A DNA stretch of 44,636 nucleotides from assembly GCA_937996535.1 (NCBI GenBank), contig CALKVF010000052.1, positions 1 to 44,636 on the forward strand, given 5' to 3'. Shown here in pieces: positions 15,813 through 26,167 of the stretch. The DNA is from an uncultured Novosphingobium sp. (GTDB lineage: Bacteria > Pseudomonadota > Alphaproteobacteria > Sphingomonadales > Sphingomonadaceae). Positions within the stretch are counted from its first letter, which is position 1. Each line of letters begins with the position of its first letter. A model generated the notes under the pieces. That model was not told the origin of the DNA. It did no database searches and was given only the letters and a program-made list of their open reading frames with translations. Both the position numbers and the translations under genes were made by a program.

Positions 15813-18551
15813 ATGTCCGCCCAGCCCGCCCGACGATTGCCCGATGCCGGCCCGCCGCCCGAGCCGGCGGCTGCCCGCGCGGCACCGGCGGCAAGGAGCG
15901 CTGCTGCCACCGGGCTGGCGGGAGAACCGCTGGCGGTTCGCCCGCAGCACGCCGCGCGCACCAATCGCACCGCCCGCCGCCCCGCGCCGCAGGCCGCACT
16001 TGCCTCGGTCGTCGAACGCAACTGGCTGCTGATGGCGCCAGCAATGGTCGGCGGCATGGTGCTGATGGGGCTCAAATATCTCTCCGTCCCCTCGCTGGTT
16101 CCGCTGCTGACCGCGCTGACGGCCGTGGCGCTGACCGCGGCAACGCACCGCGCCAAGCGGTTCGAGCGTGAACGGCTGCGCACGCCGACCCAGCGGGCGC
16201 TGCTGCTGGTGGCGCTGGTCGGCCTGCCGATGTTGTTGTTCGGCACGGCACTGGCGCAGTGGACGGTCGAATCCGGGGCCGAGTGGCGCGATGCGATCGG
16301 GATTCTCGTGATCATCGGGTCGCTTGCCTCGATCATTCTCAACCGCCGCGTGCCGAGCATCATCATCGCGCTGGTCTGCCTGTGGGGTGGGGTCTGGCTG
16401 ACCCCTCATGCTGGGGGTAGCCCCTTTACCCTGGCGATTGGCGGGCTGATCGGGATCTACACCTCGTTCCGTCAGGCACGCGCGGATTCCGAACTGGCGG
16501 AACATGACCGCGAGCGCCAGCGCGCGCAGCTTCGCGCCGAGGAAATCCTGCTGGATTACGAGCAGACCGGGCAGGGCTGGTTCTGGGAAACCGACCGGCG
16601 CGGCACGCTGCTGTACGTTTCGCCGACGATCGGCGCGCTGCTTGGGCGCGATCAGGGGGCGCTGCTCGGGCGGCCGTTCACCGAACTGTTCATTACCGAT
16701 CCGGCCGGGCAGGAAAGCGAGCGCACCCTGGCGTTCCACCTGACCGCGCGTTCGGCTTTCAACGATCTGGCGCTGCGCGCCGCGGTCCAGCGCGAGGAAC
16801 GCTGGTGGTCGGTTAATGGCCGGCCGATCTATGACGCCTTCGGCAATTTCTTGGGCTTTCGCGGATCGGGCGCCGACCTCACTGAAAAGAAGCGGTCCGA
16901 GGAGCACGCCTCGCGGCTGGCGCATTACGATTCGCTCACCGGCCTCGCCAACCGCTTCCAGATGTCGCAGACGCTGGAGAAGATCCTCACCGCGCCCAAC
17001 ATGGAGCACCGCGCCTGCGCGGTGTTCCTGCTCGATCTCGACCGGTTCAAGCAGGTCAACGATACCATGGGGCACCCGGCGGGCGACAGCCTGCTGACCC
17101 AGGTTGCCGCCCGGCTCGAACGTGCGGTGGGCGAGCAGGGCCGGGTTGGCCGGCTCGGCGGCGACGAGTTTCAGGTCATCCTGGTCGGCCATCACCGCCG
17201 CGAGGCGCTGGCGGCGCTGGCCCGCCAGATCATCCACGACCTGTCCGAACCCTATTCGATCGAAGGCCACCGGGTGGTGATCGGCGCATCGCTGGGGATC
17301 GCGCTCTCGCCCGAAGATGGCGTGACCAGTGAAGCAATCATCCGCAACGCCGATCTGGCGCTCTATGCCGCCAAGGATGGCGGGCGTGGCCGACACCATT
17401 TCTACGCCGCCGACCTGCACAGCGATGCCGAGGAGCGCCGCCAGCTTGAACAGGATCTGCGCGATGCGCTGACCCACGGCGGGCTTGAACTGTATTACCA
17501 GCCAGTGGTCCACACCTCGACCGAACGGATCACCGGGTTCGAGGCGCTGCTGCGCTGGAACCATCCGCAGCGCGGGTTCCTCTCGCCCGCGCGGTTCATT
17601 CCGATTGCCGAGGACAGCGGCCTGATCGCGCCGATCGGCGAATGGGCCCTGCGCACGGCGTGCCATGATCTGGCGCGCTGGCCGGACAGCGTGCGCGTCG
17701 CGGTCAACGTGTCGCCATTGCAGTTTGCCAATCCGGCGCTGCCGGCGGTGATTACCAGCGCGCTGGCCGCCGCTCAGGTCGATCCCGCCCGGCTGGAGCT
17801 GGAAATCACCGAAAGCGTGTTCCTCAACGATGACGAGGGCACCGACACGATGTTCGCGGCGCTCAAGCGGGTTGGCGTGCGCCTTGCGCTCGACGATTTC
17901 GGGACGGGCTATTCCTCGCTCGGCTATCTCAAGAAAGCGCCGTTCGACAAGATCAAGATCGACCAGAGCTTCGTGCGCGGGGCGACCATCGCTGGCAGCC
18001 GCAACGGGGCGATCATCGCCTCGATCGTCAGTCTGGCCGAGGCGCTGGGCATGGAAACCACTGCCGAGGGGGTCGAGACGCTCGACGAGCTGGATCTGGT
18101 CCGTATGCTGGGGTGCAGCCACGTGCAGGGCTTCATCTATGAAAAGCCGCTCGACGTGGAATGCGCCACCCGCAAGCTCCAGACCGGGCTGACCGCGATT
18201 GCCAAGGGGCCGCGCGCCGCGCGCGCCGTGCGCCACACCATGCTGCGCAAGGTGGTGCTCGATCATGGCGGGCAGCAGTATCGCGGCACGATCCGCAACA
18301 TTTCGACCACCGGGGCGATGGTCGAAGGGCTGTGGAATGTCCCGCCCGGCACGATCTTTCAGATCATCCTCACCGAAGGACAGGTGGTCACGGCCACGGC
18401 ACGCTGGTGCCAGGAAGACCGCATGGGGGTGGAGTTTTCCGCCCCGCTCGGGCTTGATGAAGGCGGCCGGATTGCACTGATTTCGCATGGCGGGCCGGCA
18501 GGCAAGCCGCGCGGGGCGATCCTGCGCCGTGAGGGCGGCGGGCAGGGCTGA
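15813..18551 (+). CDS. Membrane-anchored PAS-GGDEF-EAL-PilZ cyclic-di-GMP protein
   Basis: A 912-residue multidomain protein. A Pro/Ala-rich N-terminus precedes about five to six hydrophobic helices (roughly residues 70-220), then a PAS domain (about 243-355). The diguanylate cyclase domain has an intact GGDEF motif (449-453). The phosphodiesterase domain has EALLRW (577-582), the Asn and Glu metal ligands, and DDFGTGYSS (694-702). A C-terminal PilZ domain lies at about 805-880. Both catalytic motifs look intact, so it could make or degrade cyclic-di-GMP. In the PilZ motif the first Arg of RxxxR is His808 (HTMLR), while NISTTG is kept, so ligand binding may be weakened. Start chosen at ATG 15813. 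Confidence 0.93.
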   Translation: MSAQPARRLPDAGPPPEPAAARAAPAARSAAATGLAGEPLAVRPQHAARTNRTARRPAPQAALASVVERNWLLMAPAMVGGMVLMGLKYLSVPSLVPLLTALTAVALTAATHRAKRFERERLRTPTQRALLLVALVGLPMLLFGTALAQWTVESGAEWRDAIGILVIIGSLASIILNRRVPSIIIALVCLWGGVWLTPHAGGSPFTLAIGGLIGIYTSFRQARADSELAEHDRERQRAQLRAEEILLDYEQTGQGWFWETDRRGTLLYVSPTIGALLGRDQGALLGRPFTELFITDPAGQESERTLAFHLTARSAFNDLALRAAVQREERWWSVNGRPIYDAFGNFLGFRGSGADLTEKKRSEEHASRLAHYDSLTGLANRFQMSQTLEKILTAPNMEHRACAVFLLDLDRFKQVNDTMGHPAGDSLLTQVAARLERAVGEQGRVGRLGGDEFQVILVGHHRREALAALARQIIHDLSEPYSIEGHRVVIGASLGIALSPEDGVTSEAIIRNADLALYAAKDGGRGRHHFYAADLHSDAEERRQLEQDLRDALTHGGLELYYQPVVHTSTERITGFEALLRWNHPQRGFLSPARFIPIAEDSGLIAPIGEWALRTACHDLARWPDSVRVAVNVSPLQFANPALPAVITSALAAAQVDPARLELEITESVFLNDDEGTDTMFAALKRVGVRLALDDFGTGYSSLGYLKKAPFDKIKIDQSFVRGATIAGSRNGAIIASIVSLAEALGMETTAEGVETLDELDLVRMLGCSHVQGFIYEKPLDVECATRKLQTGLTAIAKGPRAARAVRHTMLRKVVLDHGGQQYRGTIRNISTTGAMVEGLWNVPPGTIFQIILTEGQVVTATARWCQEDRMGVEFSAPLGLDEGGRIALISHGGPAGKPRGAILRREGGGQG

Positions 18552-18619
18552 TCTTGTTGCAATCGTTAGCCATTCGGAAACCATGCTCGTTTAAAACCAA
18601 AATCTGATTTTCACCCGCC

Positions 18620-18636
18620 GCCTTCGCACCGAAGGC
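18620..18636 (+). other. Hairpin between the two GGDEF-EAL genes
   Basis: GCCTTCG-CAC-CGAAGGC is a 7-bp perfect stem with a 3-base loop, 36 bp before the second start codon. It lacks a T run, so it is more likely a 5' leader structure or an RNA-processing site than a strong terminator. TTAGCCAT at 18566-18573 nearby differs by one base from a CtrA-like TTAACCAT. Confidence 0.35.
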
Positions 18637-18672
18637 ACGCAATCTCGGACAGGGATCGACCCGACCAGGCCT

Positions 18673-20904
18673 ATGAGCGACGCCGCCGGATCCGCACTGG
18701 GACGCTTTCGCAACCTCTTGGGGGGCAAGACCGAAAGCGTGCCCCAGCCGGTCGAAGTTTCGGCGACCAACGATGAATTGCGTCAGGCGCTCTCGCTGCT
18801 GCGCGATTACGAAGCCTCGGGCATCGGCTGGTTCTGGTCGAGCGACGGCGATGGGCGGATCACCTATATCTCGCAAGAGGCGATCCAGCGGCTGGGCCGC
18901 ACCCGCGAGGAATTGCTCGGTCAGCCGGTCCAGTCGCTGTTCATTCTGGAACGCGACGAGGAGGACACGGTTGAGCGGACGCTGCCGCTGATCCTCTCTG
19001 CCCGCAAGACCTTCGTCGATCTGCCGGTGCGTGCCGCGCTGGACGATGCCGAAGTGTGGTGGTCGATCTCGGGCCGTCCGCAATTCGCCAGCGATGGCAC
19101 GTTCTGCGGCTATCGCGGCAACGGCACCGATGTGACCGCCACCCGCCAGAGCCAGAAGGACGCCTCGCGCCTGGCGCAATACGATTCCCTCACCGGGCTG
19201 GCCAACCGCCACCGCATGGGCAAGCGGCTGGGGGCTACGCTCACCGCCTATCGCACCGCCAAGCGGTCGTGCGCGGTGATGATGATCGACCTTGATCGCT
19301 TCAAGCAGGTCAACGACACGTTGGGCCATCTGGCGGGTGACGAACTGCTCAAGCAGGTTGCGCAGCGCCTCCAGCGCGTGGTCACCGAAAAGAACTGCGA
19401 GATCGGGCGGCTGGGCGGCGATGAATTCCAGATCATGCTGCCCGATCTGGATGATCGCGGGCGGCTGGGCGAAATCGCCAAGACCATCATCACCATGGTT
19501 TCGCAGCCCTATCAGATCGACGGCAGCCGCTGTGTGATCGGGGCGTCGGTGGGGATCGCGATTGCGCCCTACGACGGGATCAACAGCGAAGAACTGGTGC
19601 GCTCTGCCGACCTCGCGCTCTATGCCTCGAAAGGCGGCGGGCGCGGCCAGTTCCGGTTCTATTCGAGCGATCTGCATTCGGAGGCCGAACGCCGCCGCCA
19701 GATCGAGGAAGACCTGCGCGATGCGCTGGGGCAGGACCAGATGTATCTGGCCTATCAGCCGATCGTCGATACCCGTACCAACAAGGTCGTCTCGCTCGAA
19801 GCCCTGTCGCGCTGGGAACACCCTGAAATGGGTCCGATTTCGCCGGGCATCTTCATCCCGATTGCTGAGGAAGCCAACCTGATCGGGGCGCTGGGGGACT
19901 GGACGCTGCGGCAGGCCTGCGCCGATGCAGTGCGCTGGCCGGGAACCGCGCGGGTTTCGGTCAACGTTTCGGCCGCGCAGTTTGCCAATCCCGGCTTTTC
20001 GGCACTGGTGGCGCAGGCACTGGCCACTTCGGGCCTGCCGCCCGAGCGGCTGGAACTCGAACTGACCGAATCCATTTTCCTTGGCGATCAAGCCGCGACC
20101 GAGGAGATGTTCAACGCGCTCAAGCTGCTGGGCGTGCGCCTGGCGCTGGACGATTTCGGCACGGGCTATTCCTCGCTTGCCTATCTTCAGCACGCGCCGT
20201 TCGACAAGATCAAGATCGACAAGGCCTTCATTCGCGGCGTGACCCAGGAGGGCAACCGCAACGGCGCGATCATCGCTTCGATCGTCAGTCTGGCCGAAGC
20301 CCTGGGCATGGAAACCACGGCGGAAGGGATCGAGGCCCATGACGAACTCGATGCGATGCGCCGCCTGCGGGTCGGGCAGATCCAGGGCTTCATCTATGCC
20401 GCCGCGGTCGGGTTTGACGACGTGTGCGATGCGATGATGAACGGCGACTGGAAGATCGAACCCAGTGGCCCGAGCCGCTATCGCCCTGAACGCCGCACAG
20501 TGCTGCGCAAGGTCGGGCTGATCCATGAGGATCACCGCTATGACGCCACGATGCGCAACCTCTCGCGCTCGGGCTGCATGGTCGAAGGGCTGCTTGACGT
20601 GCCGGTGGGCACGCAGTTCGTGGTCGACTTTGGCGAAGGTCAGCTGGCGGTGGCGGTGGTGCGGCGCTCGGCCGGGGCCACGCAGGGGCTCGAATTTGAA
20701 ATACCGCTGGTCGATGACGGGGCGGGGGGGCTGTGCACCCGCCACCGGGTTTCGCCCTATGTCATGGCCCAGGCCGGGATGCCGGTGGGCGCGCCATCCG
20801 CCGGGCAATATCCGGTGCAACTGGGGCAGGGCGGAGCGATGACGCTGAGCCTGCCCAAGTTCGGCCAGCTCGACCCGCGGCTCAAGGCATCGCGCGCGGC
20901 CTGA
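18673..20904 (+). CDS. Soluble PAS-GGDEF-EAL-PilZ cyclic-di-GMP protein
   Basis: 743 residues. It is a clear paralogue of the upstream gene but has no membrane helices. Domains in order: a short N-terminal stretch, PAS (about 40-155), GGDEF (248-252 intact), EAL (EALSRW 376-381, DDFGTGYSS 493-501) and C-terminal PilZ (about 600-680). Here the PilZ motif is canonical, R608-TVL-R612 followed by NLSRSG. Active-site residues of both enzymatic domains appear present, so net activity may depend on the PAS signal or on PilZ feedback. It starts 121 bp after the first gene on the same strand. The tandem arrangement points to local duplication followed by change in location and PilZ motif. Confidence 0.93.
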   Translation: MSDAAGSALGRFRNLLGGKTESVPQPVEVSATNDELRQALSLLRDYEASGIGWFWSSDGDGRITYISQEAIQRLGRTREELLGQPVQSLFILERDEEDTVERTLPLILSARKTFVDLPVRAALDDAEVWWSISGRPQFASDGTFCGYRGNGTDVTATRQSQKDASRLAQYDSLTGLANRHRMGKRLGATLTAYRTAKRSCAVMMIDLDRFKQVNDTLGHLAGDELLKQVAQRLQRVVTEKNCEIGRLGGDEFQIMLPDLDDRGRLGEIAKTIITMVSQPYQIDGSRCVIGASVGIAIAPYDGINSEELVRSADLALYASKGGGRGQFRFYSSDLHSEAERRRQIEEDLRDALGQDQMYLAYQPIVDTRTNKVVSLEALSRWEHPEMGPISPGIFIPIAEEANLIGALGDWTLRQACADAVRWPGTARVSVNVSAAQFANPGFSALVAQALATSGLPPERLELELTESIFLGDQAATEEMFNALKLLGVRLALDDFGTGYSSLAYLQHAPFDKIKIDKAFIRGVTQEGNRNGAIIASIVSLAEALGMETTAEGIEAHDELDAMRRLRVGQIQGFIYAAAVGFDDVCDAMMNGDWKIEPSGPSRYRPERRTVLRKVGLIHEDHRYDATMRNLSRSGCMVEGLLDVPVGTQFVVDFGEGQLAVAVVRRSAGATQGLEFEIPLVDDGAGGLCTRHRVSPYVMAQAGMPVGAPSAGQYPVQLGQGGAMTLSLPKFGQLDPRLKASRAA

Positions 20905-20972
20905 CCGCTGCGGGTGTGGAGCTGGAGTCGAAGCCTGCTGACAGGCGCGCTGTCTGCCGCTAAGGGCGCGCA

Positions 20973-22790
<1,818 letters not shown>

Positions 22791-22802
22791 GCGATATTTC
22801 CG

Positions 22803-22828
22803 GCGCCCCGTTCTCCCAGACGGGGCGC
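22803..22828 (+). terminator. Stem-loop after lepA
   Basis: A 9-bp perfect stem (22803-22811 with 22820-22828) and an 8-base loop directly after the lepA stop. There is no T run, so it may act with Rho or as a 3' stabiliser. The convergent MarR-like gene ends 17 bp further on. Confidence 0.5.
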
Positions 22829-22844
22829 TGCAGCACCTGATGCC

Positions 22845-23378
22845 CTAGCGGCGGGCCGGCAGGCGGCGCGGCACGTTGTCGCGCGGGGTAAGGCCGCGAT
22901 CGGCGGTCTCTTCAAGCAGGGTACGCATCTTGTCCATGCCGTCGTCGGTGAGCTTGACCAATACCACCCGGCGATCGAACGGATAAGGATAGCGATCGAC
23001 CAGGCCGCGTTCCTCCAGCACCGAAATCCAGCGCAGCGCGGTGGTGGTCGGCACGTTGGAGGCGATGCAGGCGCCGGTCACGCTGACCGGAATGCCGCGC
23101 ACGGTGTTGGCGAACAGATCAAGCAGCAGATCCCAACACGGCTCCCCCAAGAGGTCGCGCCCGATCTGGCGTTCGCGGCGGCGGCGAATGCGATAGAGTT
23201 CTGCCGCGCAATCGGCGAGGCGCTGATCGTCCCTTGCCGAAGCTCCGAACGTGAAGCTGCGCAGGACATCCCGCACCTTGTCCTGCATTTCATCCTGGAT
23301 GATCTGCGCTGACAGATGTTCCAGTTCGACCAGCAGGGCCTGTAACCGATCCGGGGGGGATAAGGCGTAATGGTTCAT
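22845..23378 (-). CDS. MarR-like winged-helix regulator
   Basis: 177 residues. The central region has a winged-helix DNA-binding core (PVSVTGACIASNVPTTTALRWISVLEERGLVDRYPYPFDRRVVLVKLTDDG), close in pattern to MarR proteins. It has a longer helical N-terminus (LAQLLVELEHLSAQ-like and RIRRRRERQIG) than the emr regulator. Two adjacent ATG codons (23381 and 23378) are possible; GGAG is 7 bases ahead of 23378. No clear target gene adjoins it, as its upstream neighbour is the TetR gene on the same strand. Two 9-bp inverted arms lie upstream at 23436-23485, possibly an autoregulatory site. Confidence 0.82.
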   Translation of the reverse strand: MNHYALSPPDRLQALLVELEHLSAQIIQDEMQDKVRDVLRSFTFGASARDDQRLADCAAELYRIRRRRERQIGRDLLGEPCWDLLLDLFANTVRGIPVSVTGACIASNVPTTTALRWISVLEERGLVDRYPYPFDRRVVLVKLTDDGMDKMRTLLEETADRGLTPRDNVPRRLPARR

Positions 23379-23435
23379 CATCCTGCTCCGCAATTCGATG
23401 GTGGCGATACAGATGCGACCCTGTGATCAGGTGCC

Positions 23436-23485
23436 TATACCTAGATCGATTTGCGGCATATTAACTTCTGTGAACCCTAGGTATA
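23436..23485. promoter_or_regulatory. Spaced inverted repeat upstream of the MarR-like gene
   Basis: TATACCTAG (23436-23444) and CTAGGTATA (23477-23485) are perfect inverted copies with centres 41 bp apart, close to four helical turns. They lie in an AT-rich stretch with no gene. This spacing is common for sites bridged by paired dimers with DNA looping. The repeats are seen; the binding protein is inferred. Confidence 0.45.
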
Positions 23486-23577
23486 AATTACGGTGCAATC
23501 AATTGTAGTATTTGAAATCACACGATAAAAAATTGTCACTAGTTCGTGCCCGTTATGCATGTTCCGGGCAACTTTGG

Positions 23578-24207
23578 TTAAGCCGCGGGTGCTAGGCTCG
23601 CCTCGGCGAAGTTCAGCAACAATTCGGCGCTGGCGAGATCGCTGGTCCCGGGCAGGGGCACACGCGGCGGCGGGCCAAGCGCGGCCCCGGCGATGAAGCG
23701 CAGCCGCGCGCGCAGGGTGTGATCGCTCAGATGCGGCAACAGCGGTGCCAGCGCGGCGCGCACCCGCTCGCTGATCCCGACCATCGCGGCCAGCACTTCG
23801 GCACTGAGCCCGGCGGCCCCGTGGGCGGCAATTTCGTCGAGCACGATCAGCGCGCGGCCATCGAGATTGAACGCAGCCGGGTTGAGCAACGGGTGCAGCC
23901 AGGCCGCGAGGATTGCGCGGATGCCGGCAGCGGGTGGAGGCAGATCGCGCCACTGTTCGAGCATCGGCGCCATGTTGCAGCGCGCCAGCTCGCCAAGCAG
24001 CCCCGCGACCGATCCGAAGTGATAGGTCACCAGCGTGCCGTTGAGCCCCGAGACCGCGCCGACCTGCCGCACGGTCAAGGCATGGACGCCCTGTTCGATC
24101 AGGATCCGCTCTGCCGCTTCGAGCAGGCGGGTGCGCGTGGCATCGGGGCGAGGGCGGGAGGCGGCGGTCACGCCCGGAGGAATGACCGCCAAGCCGAATT
24201 TATGCAA
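23578..24207 (-). CDS. TetR-family transcriptional regulator
   Basis: 209 residues. The N-terminal helix-turn-helix (RTRLLEAAERILIEQGVHALTVRQVGAVSGLNGTLVTYHFG) has the TetR order ending in the typical YHFGS. The larger C-terminal part is the ligand-binding domain, Ala/Leu rich and helical. The given start is TTG at 24207. No good ribosome site supports any start, so up to about 15 residues at the N-terminus are uncertain. It diverges from the oxygenase-like gene across 99 bp that hold an ATACA-TT-TGTAT palindrome over the likely -10 box. Control of that gene is the obvious hypothesis. Confidence 0.85.
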   Translation of the reverse strand: MHKFGLAVIPPGVTAASRPRPDATRTRLLEAAERILIEQGVHALTVRQVGAVSGLNGTLVTYHFGSVAGLLGELARCNMAPMLEQWRDLPPPAAGIRAILAAWLHPLLNPAAFNLDGRALIVLDEIAAHGAAGLSAEVLAAMVGISERVRAALAPLLPHLSDHTLRARLRFIAGAALGPPPRVPLPGTSDLASAELLLNFAEASLAPAA

Positions 24208-24223
24208 ACGTAAAAAACCGCGC

Positions 24224-24251
24224 TTGTGACGATTTCATACATTTGTATAAA
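24224..24251 (+). promoter_or_regulatory. Promoter with palindromic operator for the oxygenase-like gene
   Basis: TTGTGA (24224-24229), a 16-bp spacer and TATAAA (24246-24251) form a plausible plus-strand promoter. The palindrome ATACA-TT-TGTAT (24237-24248) overlaps the -10 box. It sits between the divergent TetR and oxygenase-like genes, the standard place for a TetR operator. Confidence 0.5.
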
Positions 24252-24306
24252 CGTGGATACGGCAGAACGATCAACGATTCTGCGGCACGGGAAAAGGATG
24301 ACAGGC

Positions 24307-25221
24307 ATGGCCACCACGGCACCCACCCTTGATGATATCGAAGCCGGCGCGCGGACTTCTACCGCGTGGATCCGCTATCTCGGGGACGGGGACTATGTGA
24401 CGCGGCGCTATGTCAGCCAGGGAGCCGAGATCAACACCGGCGAATATTTCGATCACGAAATGCCGATGCGCGATGCCATGCCGATCCGCGATCACTTCAC
24501 GCTTGATACCCACGGCTTCGTGCTGGGGCAGCACCAGTCGGCAGTGGCCGATTTCAACGATACCGCCAATGTCGATGCGCTCTATCCCACCGAAGTGGCC
24601 GAGGCGGTCAAGGCGCTGAGCGGGGCAAGCTTTGTGGCGGTGCAGGGCTGGATGCGCCGCACCAGCGGGGATCTCACCCAGCGCGCCCAGGAAAAGGTCA
24701 AGGGCTACCAGCATTCGGGCGGGCTTCAGCCGCAGGCCGGCGAAGCGCATATCGACTACAATCCGCTGACCGGCGAAAATGCCGGCGCGCGGATCTATGC
24801 CGCCCAGCGCCCCGATGGCCCGGGCTATAAGCGTCACTGCTGCTTCAGCTTCTGGCGCACCTTCACGCCGGGGCCGCAGGACTGGCCGCTGGCGATGATG
24901 GACGGCCGCTCGATCGTCGGGGATGAGCTGGCGAACAACACCCTGTTCGTGGTCGACGAGTTTCCGGTTGGCGATGCGCTGACCGCGCCGGTTGCCGGCG
25001 AGGACCAGATGATCGCCGCGACCATCCTGCGTCAGCGCGATCAGCACCGCTGGTGGTATTTCTCGAACATGGACCGCGACGACGTGCTGCTGTTCAAGTT
25101 CTACGACAGCGATCACTCGGTTACGTGGCGCTGCCCGCACACCGCGTTCCGTGATACCAGCTTGCCCGATACCAAGATCCGTTCGTCGATCGAGGTGCGC
25201 TGCATTGCCTATTGGGAGTGA
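24307..25221 (+). CDS. CmcJ/NvfI-like putative non-haem iron oxygenase
   Basis: 304 residues. The C-terminal half resembles the CmcJ/NvfI/AsaB family, found in fungal and bacterial natural-product pathways. A FWRTFTPGPQDWPLAMMDG block is followed by HRWWYFSNMDRDDVLLFKFYDS, PHTAF and SSIEVRC. A possible 2-His-1-Asp iron site is His148 and Asp150 (HID) with His278. Members hydroxylate, methoxylate or rearrange small molecules using 2-oxoglutarate or no co-substrate, so the reaction cannot be given. Start ATG 24307 is favoured because AGGA lies 8 bases upstream; ATG 24298 is also in frame. No biosynthetic cluster surrounds it, only the divergent TetR gene. Confidence 0.78.
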   Translation: MATTAPTLDDIEAGARTSTAWIRYLGDGDYVTRRYVSQGAEINTGEYFDHEMPMRDAMPIRDHFTLDTHGFVLGQHQSAVADFNDTANVDALYPTEVAEAVKALSGASFVAVQGWMRRTSGDLTQRAQEKVKGYQHSGGLQPQAGEAHIDYNPLTGENAGARIYAAQRPDGPGYKRHCCFSFWRTFTPGPQDWPLAMMDGRSIVGDELANNTLFVVDEFPVGDALTAPVAGEDQMIAATILRQRDQHRWWYFSNMDRDDVLLFKFYDSDHSVTWRCPHTAFRDTSLPDTKIRSSIEVRCIAYWE

Positions 25222-25305
25222 TCGCAGCCGATCGAGAACGTGCAGGGGGATAACCCTTGCGCCTTTCACTTGGCGTTCAGGCTGGGGCTGGTTATAGGCC
25301 TTGCC

Positions 25306-26103
25306 ATGCAATCCCGATCGCCGCTGAAGCTCGCCATTCTCGCCACCGCCGCCACGGCGCTTGTCTTCACGTCGGGCTGTGCCGGGCGGGGCGGCAAGGC
25401 CAAGGACACGGCCTTCGTCGCGCGCGACGTCGATACGCTCTACATGGCGGCCAAGGACCGGCTTGATCGCGGCGACACCAAGGTTGCCGCCGCGCTGTTC
25501 GACGAAGTTGAACGCCAGCACCCCTATTCGCCCTGGGCGCGCCGCGCCCAGCTGATGAGCGCATTCTCCTATTATGTGGCGCGCGATTATACCAAGTCGG
25601 TCCAGGCCGCGCAGCGCTTCCTGTCGATCCACCCCGGTAACCGCGATGCACCCTATGCCTATTACCTGATCGCGCTGTGCTATTACGAGCAGGTCAGCGA
25701 TGTTGACCGCGACCAGAAGACCACCCAGCTCGCGCTTGATGCGCTGAACGAAGTGGTTCGCCGCTATCCGGCCACCGAATATGCCGCCGACGCGCGGGTG
25801 AAGATCGACCTCGTCAACGATCACCTTGCGGGCAAGGAAATGGAAATCGGGCGCTTCTACGAACGCTCGGGCAAGTGGCTGGCCGCGAACCTCCGGTTCC
25901 GCAACGTGGTCGATCACTACCAGACCACCAGCCACGCCCCCGAGGCGCTGTTCCGCCTGGTGGAAAGCAACCTGGCGATGGGCATCCCCGAGGAAGCGCA
26001 AAAGTCGGCCGCCGTGCTGGGCGCGAACTATCCGGGCGGCGAATGGTACGACAAGGCCTTCGCGCTGATGAACAAGTACGCCCCCAACACCGCCGCGCGC
26101 TAA
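25306..26103 (+). CDS. bamD: Outer-membrane assembly lipoprotein BamD
   Basis: 265 residues. A lipoprotein signal peptide ends in the lipobox FTSGC, with the lipidated Cys near residue 24. It is followed by TPR-like helical repeats (DEVERQHPYSPWARRAQLMSAFSYY and PGNRDAPYAYYLIALCYYEQV) that are hallmarks of BamD/YfiO. BamD is an essential part of the BAM complex that folds outer-membrane proteins. The start at 25306 is set by the signal peptide. In many alphaproteobacteria recN and ligA follow bamD closely; here they come 5.6 kb later. Confidence 0.95.
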   Translation: MQSRSPLKLAILATAATALVFTSGCAGRGGKAKDTAFVARDVDTLYMAAKDRLDRGDTKVAAALFDEVERQHPYSPWARRAQLMSAFSYYVARDYTKSVQAAQRFLSIHPGNRDAPYAYYLIALCYYEQVSDVDRDQKTTQLALDALNEVVRRYPATEYAADARVKIDLVNDHLAGKEMEIGRFYERSGKWLAANLRFRNVVDHYQTTSHAPEALFRLVESNLAMGIPEEAQKSAAVLGANYPGGEWYDKAFALMNKYAPNTAAR

Positions 26104-26167
26104 GCGCAGGTTTTCTACTCGGCAGGTTGACATTTGGTTCAAGGGCGCGTTGTTGTGCGCCCTCGTC

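Noticed and set aside
26127..26155. TTGACA at 26127-26132 as a promoter for the Rrf2 gene
   Set aside because: The -35 is perfect but the sequence 17 bp later is TTGTTG; without a -10 it was only mentioned, not listed.
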